Notes: a model not told the origin generated them from the letters alone. 64,000 bases of DNA from Adenophora triphylla var. japonica (GCA_022495995.1 JAFEMH010003633.1:1-64000), one strand, 5' to 3'. Positions 10,781 to 23,592 are shown, numbered from the stretch's first letter. Numbers and translations are program-made.

Positions 10781-12300
10781 CTAGGACACCGGTCAGCGAT
10801 CGATTCTAATGATCGGTTAAAGGTCGATGTAAAACAGTTCTACAAATATTGACAATATAATATATTGTTTACAATAACAAAAACAAAAATTCGGCTAAAT
10901 AAGGATTATATTATCACTTAGTTACATCAACAATTGTGGCATATTCATTTTACGTAATATCGAGAAAATAAATAAACTAAATGATTTCACAGGAATATTC
11001 CTAAGTTGGAATTCAAACCAAAACATAAGAACACCATTAAAGGCATTGATCTGTTTATTCACCTTCCAATTCTTAACCATAGAAATAGAATAAAAATTTG
11101 GAAAACACTTTAGAACAAGCTAAAACACATGGATTTGCAACGTCAAATTAAGGTAGAGTGTTTTGGAGCCAACCAAGTTTGTCATTGTTGATGACTTTGC
11201 AAGGTTTACTTGAGTTTACTTTCTTTAAACACAAAACAAACAATCTTGAAACATACAAAATCTTACACACTAATATCAAAAACATTGTTTTGTGCCTCTA
11301 TTTTCGTATTAGTGTAAATAGAAATCAATGGTTAGAATAGTTAATTCACACTTTTTCAAATTAACAAGGAATTCGGGCCAGATTTTCAGCAAAATCAACA
11401 ACAACAAAATCTCAAGCGTATTAAAAACACGTTTGCAAAAGACTAAAGTAATGTTGTTTTCCATGAAATACACGATCTCTAGGAATTTTTGGGACTTTTC
11501 GGATAACATTGTCGACATTTGATTCGGCTAGTTCACTAACATACACCTATATAAGTAACAATGAATTCCTTTACATAGCGACTAAATATGCCACAAAGAA
11601 ATGCATAAGCCCTAGATTGTACATGACATGAAAAGCTATAGTAGTAACATGATATTGGCTTTAAGAGAGAGAACAAATCGGCCACTAACTTTTTTAAGAA
11701 GTGAGATTGCTTTTGAATAGAGTTAAGGATTTTAACCAAATGAATATATATATATATTTATAACTTGAGCGATTTTAAAACCCTCCCGAAATATAGGCGT
11801 CAAGTGTATATTTTTTCGAACAAAACTAAGAACCGTGAGGCCAAATACTCGGTTTAAAGCTAAAATTTGGAACCGAGGAGTCAGACGATACTATATGATT
11901 CGGTAAACTCTCGATTTTCTTGATCTATTCTGTTCTATCCTGGTTGGTCGTCGGTTCGCTGAGTTTTTGTACAACCCTACTTCATAGTGAGTGGTAGTAA
12001 AGTAGCAATTATTGGGAAGATACACTTAATGTAGTCATGGTTTTACTACTTAAAAGGGTAAATATCTTACATGTTAAAATGATAGTGATCTTGACCGTCA
12101 TTTAGACTGCTAACTTGATTAGCATTTCTTAGTTTCAATCGTTTGATTCGATGATTAATTTAGAAGTGAATCATTTCATACAAAACACTATGTGTGCATT
12201 GTGTGTCCATTTGATAGCATTTTCTAACATTTGTGTTTGATATGAAAGTCTATCGCATCATATAGTGGAATCAATTGTTATCTTGTTGAAAGAGATCATA
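10781..12300 (+). other. AT-rich interval inside the Copia element, possible old insertion
   Basis: Where only the pre-integrase zinc domain (about 450 bp) is expected between protease and integrase, there are about 1.5 kb. No recognisable coding sequence was found. The right part ends in TTTTTGTACAACCCTA (about 11965-11980), preceded by CGGTTCGC-type sequence, which resembles the subterminal region of plant hAT elements. This suggests an inserted non-autonomous element, but no matching left end or target duplication was found. Confidence 0.35.
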
Positions 12301-12839
12301 AAAGGTGTGACATTATTTAGGTCCGGCTTAAGGTGTTTGATGACCTTACCACTTTAAGTAGCATTAAGAAATTGACTTGGGCATCGAGATATCATTTCGT
12401 TACTTATAGAGAAAATTTTAAACTAGATGTGCTATGAGATGAGTTCTAAGTTGGAATTCGAATGGACAAAGTGAATTTATCAAAAGATTGACATTATAAG
12501 GCAAGATTCAAAGCAAAATGTTGCCAGCGGTCTTGTAATCTGATGAGCACACGATTTGGAGCAACCACTTTCAAGTTGTTTTCCAACTTTTAGCTAAATG
12601 GTATTTGATCGAAAGGTCAAGTTGACTCGTCAATACGAGAGTTTTTGGAGGTAAATTAATATCTTTTGTCAATGTTGCAATGACTTTTCCTAAAAAGTTA
12701 CTTTGAAGCTTTAAAGTTTTTTGAGAGATTAAAAATGGCATAAATACTCTCCTTTGAAAATTCAAAATCACTTACACGCTTCTAAGGATAAGAGGTTCCA
12801 AATCCATTATAGCGTGCTATCTATTTTTCGACAAAATGG

Positions 12840-13380
12840 ATTTTAATTGGGTCTAATACATGATAAGGACTTTGACAATTTCTCTTTCTCCACTTTTTAT
12901 TAAAGAAGGAATTCATCATGAATGAATTTCGGCACCTAAAACTCCCCCAACGACAAATGGGATTCTTTGAAAAGGAAAAATCGGACGGATTACTTGAAAT
13001 GACTAAAGCTAATGTTGTTTTTAAAAAGAATCTGAAAAGATTTTCAGAGCGAGAGGCGCTAAATGTCTGATTGTCACACAATCAATAGAAGTCTTTCTTA
13101 TAACCGGAACCACAATGAGGCCTTTATGAAATTTTAAATGGTAGGAAACCTAAAGGTTCCACTATTTTCATGTTTTTAGTGTGTGTGCTTTTTATCATAA
13201 ATAACTTAGGAATTATTTAGGAAAACTTGATTCTAAATGTGATAGGGTAATCTTTATTGGATATGCAAAAAATAGTCGTACATTATAGGGTGTATAATCT
13301 AAGATTAAAAACCATCAAAAAATTTGTAAACATTGTTTTTGATGATCCTTTAAGCATTGCGAGGTGAAAGTGTTCAAGAG
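12840..13380 (+). pseudogene. Copia integrase remnant
   Basis: Several plus-strand frames together follow the C-terminal half of the Copia integrase core. A stretch near 12880-13000 aligns with the FSxPxTPQQNGVVERKN region, here strongly mutated. Near 13080, INRSLSYNRNHNEAFMKF corresponds to INRxxxRxxxxKTPYExxxG. Around 13290-13345, RVYNL and VNIVFDD match the integrase end. Premature stops occur every 20-60 residues. Confidence 0.65.
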
Positions 13381-13683
13381 AGTCACCTCTAGAGTTGTTG
13401 GAAGAGGCTGGTAGAATGGAAATGAAAGGAAGTGATAGCAACGATGTTAACACAAATGTTAGCACGAGATGTGCTGCTTGGAGTGCTTGACAATCTTGCT
13501 TCTCCCGGTGATGAGATAGCACCTGCATGGTGTAACACCTGTTTCCCGAACGACAAATGAGGGACATAATACGATGATACTCATGAGGAGATGAGTAGGA
13601 TCCTCTGCTTAAGAATTAGAAGGAATCACCCTACCACCACGAGGTTATAGAAGTGAATAGAAGGCATTCCAAAAGAGCCAATT

Positions 13684-15380
13684 ATGGCCTACCGAGATAT
13701 GGTAAGGTATGTGTGCATGCGTATCCCACCACATACACTGAAGGTAAGCCTTACTCGTGTTATGTTTTCTTCCCTAGATCCTAAGAATGTAGTTGAAGCT
13801 TTGAAAATTAATTATTGGATTCAAGCCTTGCAAGAGGAGCTTGAACAATTTACTGAAAATATACGTTTGGTTTTTAAGTACTGCCACGTCCCCCCTAATA
13901 CTAATATTATTGGACAAAATGGATTTTTAAAATAAAAGCAGAGATGAAAAGGAGTAATATTGTTAGGGAAACAAGGCTTAGATCTTGTGGCTCAATGATA
14001 TACACTAGTAGAAGGTATTGACCATGATGAGACCTTCGCTCATGTGGCCTAGACTTGAGTCTATAAGACTTCTCTTAACTTCATAGCTTACATTATCTTA
14101 AAGATCACTTTGTACCAAATGGATGTCAAAGCAGCATTTTTAAATGGATATTTGGATGAAGAAATCTATGTTGAACAACCAAAGGTTTCGAAGAAGATCC
14201 CATTTCAACCACACCATGTTTATAGACTTGATAAAGCTCTTTATGGAGTTAAAACAAGCTCCACGAGCATGGTATGAGTCGACTTAACTAGTTTTCTTCT
14301 TGAATATGGATTTATAAGAGAGTAGAGCGAGATATAACTCTTTTTATACTTGAGTCACATGGAAAAGAAACGTTGTTATTGCTCGGAAATCTATGTTGAT
14401 GACATAGTTTATGGATTTACATCTCGAACATGTTTGAAAAGATATTGTAAGAAGGCCGTATACTTCATCATTTGAAATGAGGTATGATATGTGAGCTAAA
14501 TTTCTTCTTAGGCTTGCGGATAAACAATCGGAGTGAAGGGATATTCATATCACAAAAGCAAGTATGCAAGAATTTGGTGAAGAAGTTTGGGTTGGAGGGG
14601 GGTTTTTGAAAAAGTTCAAAAGTTCTATGAGTTTAACTCTCGAGCTTTGAAAAAGGACCAAGTGGGAGAGGATATTGATCCAACGACTCCTATGCCATTC
14701 CATGATAGTTAGTCTTCTTTTACCTCACTTCTAGCGCCACTGATTTAATGTTTAGCGTGTGTGTGTGCACGTTATCAAGCCAATCCTAAAAACCTCTCAC
14801 CTTGAATTGTATTAAAAGATAATAAAATATGTGAGGCGGAAATTAGGTGTTTGGTATACTAAAGATACTAATACTAATTTGGTAGGCTTTAGTGACTCGA
14901 GATTAGACGACGAGGGGATATAGATGGCCTAAGTAAGAGTACTAGTGGGGAGTGTTTTTACTTAGGAAACAATCTAGTGTCATAGTACGATCGTAAGAAA
15001 AATTGTCTCTCGCTCTAATCTTGAATACGAATATGTTAATTAGCGGCCGGTGAGTTGGTGTTATTCTAACTTATTTAGTTAAAACATATGTGTTAGATAT
15101 GATTATGAGTACAGAGAGTAATATGTTAATCATGTATTGTGATAACTTAAATGCTATAAATATTTTCCAAAAACCCGAGTTCAACACTCTAGCTTTTCAA
15201 ACCATATAGACATCCGTCACCATTTTCCTTAGGGACTTAGTTGAAAAAGGTTTGATAAGTATAGGCATATTGATACAAAAATATCAACTTCTTTGACATA
15301 TTCACTAAGGCCACTTGACCATGATAGATTTTCCAGATTTGAAAAGCCCTCTTGGTCTTTGTATTTTTAGTTTGTTAAAA
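13684..15380 (+). pseudogene. Copia reverse transcriptase and RNase H, degraded
   Basis: The first piece (13684-13935) has DPKNVVEALKINYWIQALQE and ends in GQNGFLK, the start of the Copia RT domain (RVT_2 family). Next, YQMDVKAAFLNGYLDEEIYV lies at about 14113-14172 and YVDD at 14392-14403, so the catalytic motif itself survives. RNase H follows: GFSDSR-like and STSGECFYLGNN segments (14890-14965), and DNLNAINIFQKPE with RDLVEKGLISI (15140-15265). Reading frame changes and stops make it non-functional. Confidence 0.85.
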
Positions 15381-18300
15381 CCACAGATGAGGGGCACATC
15401 TTTGGCCTTTTGTTATATTAGGTTAAGACTTAGGTTAACATGTTTTGTCGAAAATACCCTTGATATCAAAAGTGGCAAAGTCACTAATCTTTTTGATAAA
15501 AGGGAAAAAGCACTTTTATTGTTCCTTTAGTAACTTGGGGCACGGCGTTGACTATGACGATATTCTCTTGCCAAAGCGAAAATAAGCCATTCTAGTGAGT
15601 TTTGTCCCAGTATTAGGAACATGAAGTTATATTTCTTCTACAATGTATCCTACTTGAAAGGTACAATTCACTAAAGTTTTGTCTCTTACAAAAAGAACTT
15701 GGGCATGGGCTCGCTAATACGATGCTTCCTTGTTGTATGAAGTAATAAAAACTTAATGCTCGGTATGCCTCAAGGGAAATGATGCTTGAAAATAAGACTT
15801 GTTATGCCTCGGTGTTTGAAAATGAAGAAAATAAATTTTCAAAATGGTTATTTTGATACTTTTGTGTTAACTTTAGTGTTACCATTATTGCTAGTAATAC
15901 ATTTTTATGGGTCATATTATTTTTTATTTTCTTATTTTAGAATTATGTTAGTTAACTTTTGAAAATCCGAATGTTTTTTAAGTTTTTGAATTTCAAAAAG
16001 TTTCTAAATAATTCTTTTTGCCTTGATAAATCATTTTAGGTAAATAATATCCCTAAAGAGACTTGGATAATATCTCGAATTCAAAATATAAAGGGAGATA
16101 TTTACCTAATTTAAATTTATCTCTTTGTTCTTATATTTAAAAAAAAAAGTAAACAGCCGATTAGGATTTAACTTAGGAGTAGAAGTGTATTTAATGTGAG
16201 AGTCCTTATCTATAAAATAGGGAGTTAGGTACAATTAGAGTTCAGTCTTTTGTTCGAATCGACCGCTAATTTGGATAAATCTTCCTATTTATACTCCCAT
16301 TCACATCTCTTTCTCTCTCTCTTTTCCCAAATCTTTGAAAATTCCTCATTCTCAAGCCGACTACCATCATCTCCAAAATCTGGAACAATGTCAACTCCTT
16401 TCAAAAACCCCCAAGATTATCTCCAATGGAGATTTCGCACATGGTGTTACCTCACGTGTTACCTCGCCCAGGAAATTTCTCCAAGGGTAACTTACCGTGA
16501 CATCACCAATCTAGCACATTGTTGTTCTTAGGACCACCATGTTGATATTCGATGAGCTTTAAAGCTCGGCCATGGCTCCTCCCCAACCCTATGTACGCAT
16601 TCACCAAAGAGAAGAAAGAAGAAGAAAATCCCCAATGTATACTTTCGAAGGACCACCGAAAAGAAGCTCAAGCAGATTAAGAGCGAGATAAAAACAAAGG
16701 AAATCCAACACATCCTACGACCCAGTGGATGTTTGAAGAAATTCTCTAAGCCACGTAAAAACGTCGACACATGTCTTGAGACGAAGACTATATGACAGAA
16801 AGGAACAATCATAGGATAGCACTCAGAGAAGAGGCTTGAAGGATGAGGGTGAAACCTTAGTTAATGATACTTGTGTAAAGTTGTTGAGAAAGAAAGAGGA
16901 AAATAAGATGGGTGTTAGTGAAATTGTTACCCATTCAAAGGTAACACCAATTGGTAACACATCCTACAGCTCTGTCCATATTATAAAACTATCACAAGGA
17001 GGTACCTACTCATTCTCCTCTCCCGAATTTGATTCCTAGTGATGATTTGTTATGCCTTGACTTGATGTTGACAATGGTAGAGGCCTTTTCCTAAGCCTCA
17101 TTTAACCCTAGAGTTTCGCTAGGGAATCCGAGACATGTCTTATTGGTTGACTCACAATAAAAAACCTCTTTTAGAAGAGGAAGAACATGAGATATGGAGG
17201 ATTTAAAGCCTGAATAGAGTGTATGAGTTCCATGGCGATCAGGAATTTTTTGGTCTCGAATACCCGTGCTTGTTCTTTTATTGAAAGTGTTGTTCAAAAT
17301 TTTTATGCCAACCCTCAAGCCACCTAGATCTCAGACAGTATGAGGCTCTCCCTCGGTGGAGTGCTCTCCTCAATTGGAAAGGTATTTTGTTTAGCGGGGT
17401 AGAGGTGTACATATTTAATGCTGTCATGATTTCAAGAAAGGCCTTGAGAAGCTTGCCCGAACTTAGATGATGAGAGTTGTGTGCAAAATAGGGATGTTAT
17501 GGCTGGAAATTTCTTACAAGACAACAAAGGTTGATATGGCGAGTTGACCCCCAAGGTGAAGATTTCATGCCTCTAGGATTACCTCTCTCTTTTCCGTGTT
17601 GCACAAATTGTGCATATTCAATTGGCTCCCTACCAAAAATGAGCAATATATTACCATGGAACAAGCAAGAGTTTTACATATAAGCTGAAAAAGGCGAAAG
17701 GATAAATTTTGGGAGATTAATGTTCAAACATTTAGCTTTACGGCCAAAGAAGAAAAGACCCTTCCTACTTTTCCAATTATCCTTCCCTTATTTTTAATGT
17801 CCTTCAAATTTCAATCCCTTCCTGTTGAGAATTTCCTTCGAGATGTGTTCTCTGTACGGGCAAGTTTTCATACGATTGACTATCACTGAAAAAGGGAAAC
17901 ATATATTCTGCGAAGTCTTCATATTGGTCACAACCTCCAAATAGGTAGTGGATCGAGGCTCTGTTACCTATCCGAACCTGTGTACCCAATATCTAGGTAC
18001 AACAGTGCTGAAAGTGTTCCTGAAAGTGTGTCGACACTTCCTAGTAGCACTTCTTGCGTGATTCGAAAGACTATGGTGCTCGAATTTTTCTCCCACACGC
18101 ACGTTGATGCATGTAGTTGAAAGCAGCAACATTAATGGGTCTGGGGGAGTTTAAGATGAGCAAATATTAGCTGCAGGTCTTTTCCTGGTGTACAGTAATA
18201 TTCAAAGAGTCTAGGCTGAGGAAGATGAAGAGGAAGGAAGAAGAGAAAGCGATAATGATGTGGTATTGCATGTATAACCATTTTTTGGAGGTTGGTGTGT

Positions 18301-18637
18301 TCTCAAAACAATTCTCTTTATGTTGGTGTTAAAACAATTTGATGTTTAAAGTTTTTATGGGTTTTTTAAACTTTGACATGGTTGATTGATTTTGTGTTGG
18401 TTTATCTTGGGATAATTTTTTGGTAGTTTGGATTAAACATTTTAAACTAGTTGTTAGAATTTGAGTTTGATCAAATTTCTGGTTGAAATAATTAGTTTAA
18501 GTTTGATCAATTGTAGTTAGCTCTTTTATTTAGGAGGAGTTAATTATTGATGTTTGATTGGAATTGTTATTTGGCTAACAAATTTTTGCAGGTATGAGCA
18601 CTTTGGTGTTTGTAAAAAAATGCAAGAAATGTACAAC
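15381..18637 (+). other. Long 3' spacer of the Copia element
   Basis: About 3.3 kb between the pol end and the 3' polypurine tract. Relatives of SIRE type often carry an extra ORF (sometimes called env-like) here. Short plus-strand frames exist, for example from 16385 (MSTPFKNPQDYLQW) and 16836-17039, but none resembles a known domain to me. A repeated GTGTT/AGCAC theme occurs from 18000. Nothing functional can be claimed. Confidence 0.5.
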
Positions 18638-18649
18638 TAAGGGGGAGTT
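18638..18649 (+). other. Polypurine tract of the Copia element
   Basis: AAGGGGGAGTT directly precedes the TG start of the right LTR at 18650. Placement and composition are those of a plus-strand primer of a retrotransposon. Confidence 0.75.
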
Positions 18650-20552
18650 TGTAAGTGCAGTATCTTGGTGTTACCTCACAATGTACTTGCTAACACTCTC
18701 TAAGTGTTACCAAATGAAGGTGTTATCACAAGTGCTGATAGCACTTTTACAGTGTTATCAAACACGGTCTGATATGATTAGTTGGACATTTATTTTATAT
18801 GTTATATTGTATTAATTTATAACAATACCTGAAAAATATGTATTTGTTGTTGGTCTAATTTATAGGTTATAACAAATATGAAGATAAGCTACTAGCGTGG
18901 AATAACGAGTCAAGGGAAGTTACGCATAAAAGGAGATTTATGCGTAACTCGTGTAAATGAAAGAACCACGTGGGAATATTTGTTCAAAGCTGAAGTTGCT
19001 GAACAAAGAAGAGTACAAACACAGAAGAGCACGTGGGTACAAGAGATTGAATCTAGGACTTTGTCTCAAAGAAATACGGTTGTTATTTTTAATGGATTGA
19101 CCATTTATTTATCTCCACATGCTCAACTACTTATTCTACTTATTTGTAAGTACCCCAATCCGGATCGCTCTCCATCCGAGCATACGGAAAACACTAAGGG
19201 TTCATCTCCCGCGATTACGAAAACCCGTAACTTCCCAAACACCAAACTGATCAAAGCAAACCAAAAGAGGGACTTTCCAGGCATTAATAATTGTCAGAAG
19301 GGCCGAGAGAGATATCACAAAGTAAAAAAATCGACATTACTGGTGGTCCGTGCGGACCTCTGTGTAATTATGGTTGTTCCTGCGGACTTCGTTGTTAACA
19401 CGTCAACGATACAAAAGTCAAGAAAATGATGACAAATTTGACAGTGCTTGAGTGATCCGTGCGGACCTCTTTGCACGTTTCCAAAGCCTATAAATACAAC
19501 CTCTTGCTGCCTCATTTCAACACACCAAAACCCCCTCCTATCCTCAACCAATCCTCCTCCAACTCTCCCCAGCCAAAACCGCCAACAAAAATCAGTCTGA
19601 TGCCCCAAAAAACCCTCCAAAACGCCTCCAAAGTGACGAGAAATTCGAGTGTGAGCGAGAGTTAATTAGGGAAGATTTTGCTATAAGTGAGGGTAAAACT
19701 TCTTTACTCTTTAAAACACCCTTAACAAACCACCTAAGCAAACCCCTCACTTCCTACACAAACAAACCCTAGGAAGATAGAACGTAACCAACATTGGTGA
19801 GATCTCCTTTCGAACTCTAAATAAATGCTTTCATTTCTAAGTCTTTAAATACATTATTGCTTAAAATATATTGTTTATAATGTATTATTTATTTACTATA
19901 TACGTAGACCCAAACCATCTACGTGATCCCATAAGATCTTTCATGCACAATGTGCAAAAGAATGGAGGTCTGGCGGTGATAGTGGTTTGTTCATATTCCA
20001 TGTACTATTTTTCCTTTATTCACTTTCCAATGTATTTTATTTCTTAAAATACACACATACACACACACACAAAATTTTCAAAAAAGGGTGAAAGACTCAT
20101 GTATATGTGGCGTTTCGGGTGAGCACAGGAAAACTCTTCCCACACACAACATTGTACAAGAAAAGATCATCTACTCCTCGGCTCTATTAGATTCTTCCTC
20201 CCACAAATTCTTTTCCACCTTCAAAATTATTGTACTTGATTGTGTCGTGTCTAGGATAGAATTTCGTATTTGATTTTATTGGTTCCTAGTACTTCATGGC
20301 TATATAGTTAGTGAACATTCGGTCTTGTAATTATATATCATTGTGAATAGAAGATCTCGCCTAAGCGGCACACTCAAGTTATATTTATTTATATAACTTG
20401 ATCAAAAACTATTTCTTGTGTTTATTTCTGCTGCAAAAGACTGTTTTTTTTACAAACTATTTTTAAACTCTGTTGTATGTGTTATCATAAATGTTATCAA
20501 TTGTGTTAACAACCTTTTTTATAACACTTGCAAACAGGCCATTGACAATTTC
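18650..20552 (+). repeat. 3' LTR of the Copia element (1903 bp, non-colinear with its partner)
   Basis: Starts TGTAAGTGCAG after the polypurine tract and ends ACAATTTCA at 20552, as the 5' LTR does at 8500. The first 400 bp contain many GTGTTA and AGTGCT/AGCACT motifs, including the near-palindrome AGTGCTGATAGCACT. From 19053 it matches the surviving 5' LTR. Bases 19145-20130 have no counterpart there: the 5' LTR has about 110 unrelated bases instead. Confidence 0.85.
19145..20130 (+). repeat. Sequence block present only in the 3' Copia LTR, promoter-like
   Basis: Begins TGTAAGTACCCC, immediately after sequence shared by both LTRs. It has a TATA-like CCTATAAATAC at about 19487 and three CG-rich near-palindromes related to TCCGTGCGGACCTC (19349, 19380, 19456), plus a CA repeat at 20050-20070. 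It could be a nested solo LTR, since it starts TG and has a TATA box. However, no clear CA end or target duplication was found, and the replaced part of the host LTR is also missing. Confidence 0.4.
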
Positions 20553-21728
20553 AGAACGAATTAAAACATAGGAAGTAATTTTTGAACGAATTGAATCAAA
20601 ATTACCTTGTTTTCGAATGTTTGACATCTTGATTAAAGTTGTTAAAACCCTTTTTCCTCTCTTTCTAATATTCAGATTTCTCCCCCTCTCTCTCTAAAAT
20701 TCAGTAAGTTAATGTTGGTAGGTGTGGATGAGTGATAGAGTTAATGTTTTAATGTGTGTGGGTGGTTGAGAGATAAGGGGTATAAAGGAAAAGGGAAGGG
20801 TTTGTTTTAATTTTGGGGGGTGAATTTAATGTTACGGGTTTACTCAATAATTTTGCAGGACTATATAACAATTCTCTTAATGATTTCATGTTTCCAAGTA
20901 ACTTTACGTTTAATTACCATCATTCTACATAAAGTTGTTGATAAACAGAATTAACCCTGATAAAAAATACAAGGATTAACTTATTACTACATTCCAAAAT
21001 AAATGTCGTTTTTTTATCAATTGTTTAATCTAAAATAATTGTTATGTTTGAATTTATATCATTCAAATTCCAAATTTAGCCCTATATTATAGATGTGTTC
21101 ATCCGGGTACGATTTTCGATTTCCCATTTTATGGAAGGGAGAACCGTATTCAAATGTGAAATTTCAATTTTCGGTTCAATTGTAGACCTGTTCATACAGG
21201 TATGGTTCTTGGTTCCATGGAATGGGAAACCGTATTCGAATCGTATAATTTCGATTACCGGTTCATGTTCCAATCGCTGGTTCCAAGGTTTCGACCATTC
21301 CAATTAATTTATTATTTTAAATATATATATTAAATTTAATATAACTGAAAATAGTTAAATAATTAATAGAATTTCAAATTCATTCTATTTATAATAAAAT
21401 TCACTTAAAAAACATATTTTATTAGAAAATGTTAGTTATTTTTTAACCAACCAGTTAGTTTATTAACTAAATAATAACAAAACTAGCCATAAGGTTCCCT
21501 CATGATTCTACGGTTCACGGTTTTCGATTTCAGAATTGCTGATTTTGATTTTGAAAATAATGGACCCGTATTCGAGCCTGAAAATAGTGGATATATAACA
21601 TATTCAAATCGTAAAATAATTTAGGAAAAAAATGATAAACAAAGGTAAATTTGTTGAATTTCTTCATTAAAATATTGTAATAATTGTTTTCCATAAAACT
21701 TGCTATTAAGGTTAAAAAAAAATAGTTA
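20553..21728. other. AT-rich interval with hAT-like direct repeats
   Basis: No gene was recognised. At 21085-21300 two copies of a ~93-bp unit occur (TGTTCATCCGGGTAC and TGTTCATACAGGTATGG, each followed by GGGA(G/A)AACCGTATTC). Such ATTCGGTTC-rich subterminal repeats are typical of plant hAT relics. Related words recur at 21500-21600. A pyrimidine tract lies at 20660-20700. Confidence 0.4.
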
Positions 21729-22148
21729 CTCCCTCCGTCCCAGACCAGACCAAGGGTCATAGGGGAGTATTTCACGATTTTTAAGAAATTTTATTAAAAA
21801 AATGAAGTAAAAATTGAAAGTGGATAGAAGATTAGAGGAGAGAGAATGTAAAAGTTAAAAATATTTAATAGGAGAGAGAATGAGTGGGAGAAATAATAAT
21901 TTAATGAATGGTTTTTTTGTAGGAGAGAGAATGAGTGGGAGAAATAGTAAGTTAATGATTAATTTTTTTGTAAATATGTTAAAATTATAAGGGTATAATG
22001 AATATTTTTTTTTTGTAAACATATAATTAACATTTTGAGGGTATAAATGTCCGAAACACTGTTCACATATTTCCATTTATGAAATGGGGCTCTTGGTATG
22101 GGACGGACCAAAAGGGAAAGTAGGACTCTTGGTCTGGGACAGAGGGAG
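21729..22148. mobile_element. Stowaway-like MITE (420 bp)
   Basis: Left end CTCCCTCCGTCCCAGACC and right end GGTCTGGGACAGAGGGAG are inverted repeats. TA flanks both sides (21727-21728, 22149-22150), the expected Tc1/mariner target duplication. Inside, GGAGAGAGAATGAGTGGGAG occurs twice in tandem (around 21870 and 21921). It has no coding capacity. Confidence 0.9.
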
Positions 22149-22150
22149 TA

Positions 22151-22395
22151 TTTTGGATCTGAGTTCTATAAGTTTATTGAGGTGGTCTATCAATTTATTG
22201 AAGAGACGGAAGCGAACGATCCGTGGATCATCCGCCTCCAAGCCCCTCATACTCCTACCAACTAGAAACCCCACCTCGCCATAGAACAAGCTCCACATAT
22301 CTAAGATGGTGATACACTCCTCTCTAGTCAATTTCCTCTATGGAATTTATATACCCATACCTAACACCTAGCTCGAAGCCAAAGGTTCTAGCCAT
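22151..22395 (-). pseudogene. Start of the antisense ORF of a Retand-like element
   Basis: Minus-strand ATG at 22395 in the context CCGCCATGGCTAGAACC, the same context as the ATG at 24981 in the complete element. Downstream (22151-22331) the protein has EECITILDMWSLFYGEVGF and RIVRFRLFNKLIDH, which align with ECASILTKWELNFSEIGL and NIVTFHLFHELLDH of the other copy. An early stop separates the ATG from this part. Only the N-terminus is present. It belongs to the plant-specific putative gypsy-type transposon domain family; function unknown. Confidence 0.65.
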
Positions 22396-23014
22396 GGCGG
22401 AGTAAAAGGGGAAATATGAAATTAAACCTAAAATAGAGAAATTGAAGAGTACCTTGTTGATTTGTGGAAGATGGAACTCAACGACGAAGCGGAAAGCTCG
22501 ATTACACTAGAAAATCAAATTCCTTGCTTTTATTCTTGCTGGAGTATTTGTTTGCTAAAGGATTGTAAAGTTTGAGAAGGAAAAGAATCCTTTCCTTTAT
22601 ACGCCTCTTTTTCCTTACCTGAATTGAAAATGGTGGGGGACATAACCATTCCAATGTCAGAATAAATATTCCACAATGGTTCCCAAGGCAGTTGTCCAAT
22701 CGCTAGAACCGTCCCATTATGACGAGAATTACGGCGCATTAAACGGCGCATCCAACCGCCAAAAGTCAATCGTCAAGAGCGACCTACAGTATTTGATTTT
22801 CCAAATCTATTATAGACTCTTTCCTATCTATGGTGCAACCTAATTCTTATTTTTGACATTTTTGAATGGAAATTCATAACTAAATACAAATAGAATCTAA
22901 ATACTAAGAAATTCCCTCTTTCACCGAAGTCGACCTCCAACAGCAAGCAACGTGAATTATCACAAAATATCTCATAACTTCCTAATCGACAAAGTACTCT
23001 CAGAAAGTTGGGGG

Positions 23015-23592
23015 TGAAGGGCCAAGCCCAACGTATAAAGCCCAACATTTCAAACAATTCAAAGTCATAGTTATTGAATGGGCCAATCCAATTACTACAG
23101 CCCCAGCGATCTAACTACATTGCTTCATAAACCTAGCTCACTGTCCGACCATCCTTGGTCTCGACATATCTTCGTCCGACATACGATCATCTTATTGTAC
23201 AATCTCTGCCTGGATAAGGCACGAAGTCAGGTCGACCTCGGCCTACAGAAGCGTGCGTCTGTGTACAACTCAATTTGTAACCGTCCCATACAATCAAGGA
23301 GATCGTTACGCCTACATTATCTACACGATTTAAGAGATTCCTTATTATCATATGAAGCTTCTATATATACCAAAGTATACCCAACGTAAAAAGGTAATTT
23401 CTTCTAGCTATTTTGAGATTACGTCGTTTTCATATAGTTTATACCCATATATAACTCAATATCTTATCATCATGCCGGAGGGTATTAGTCGGAGACCATC
23501 CTGTCTAGTCGTTTGCTCATGGTTTCAGGTCTTAGTTTTTGTAGATCAAGCTATCGCTGGACAAAGGCTGATTTTGATCGTTTCCTGAGTCA
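23015..23592 (+). repeat. Probable LTR of the Retand-like fragment
   Basis: Starts TGAAGGGCCAAGCCC right after a polypurine tract and may end TGAGTCA at 23592. It contains TTCTATATATACC (about 23358) as a candidate TATA region, and GCCGGAGGGTATTAGTCGGAG (23474-23493 and on), a segment type common near the end of plant gypsy LTRs. The right boundary is tentative; no target duplication is testable because the left end is lost. Confidence 0.5.

Larger units (their letters stand above)
7899..20552 (+). mobile_element. Large SIRE/Maximus-type Copia retrotransposon, degraded
   Basis: Plus-strand Copia element with the usual order gag, protease, integrase, reverse transcriptase, RNase H, then a long 3' spacer. 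Both LTRs are recognisable: 7899-8500 (its left part lost to the gypsy insertion and presumably outside the window) and 18650-20552. The primer site matches initiator methionine tRNA. The >3 kb between pol and the 3' LTR is typical of SIRE-type elements, which often carry an extra ORF there. Coding regions are full of stops and frameshifts, so the element is old. Its target duplication cannot be checked because the left end is outside the window. Confidence 0.85.
22151..23592 (+). mobile_element. 3' fragment of a Retand-like gypsy element
   Basis: Plus-oriented remnant. It starts inside an antisense ORF, continues through that ORF's upstream region, then has a polypurine tract AAAGTTGGGGG (23004-23014) and an LTR (23015-23592). 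The same order (antisense ORF start, promoter region, polypurine tract, LTR) is found in reverse in the complete element at 23840-36156, which identifies it. Everything upstream (pol, gag, 5' LTR) is missing, and the left break coincides with the MITE end at 22148. Confidence 0.7.

Noticed and set aside
11309..11522. Overlapping ~65-residue frames on both strands
   Set aside because: AT-rich sequence inside a degraded Copia element; no motif and no conservation evidence.
19315..19665. Frames of 68-149 residues in the 3' Copia LTR
   Set aside because: They overlap promoter-like LTR sequence and proline-rich leader, with no domain and no start context.
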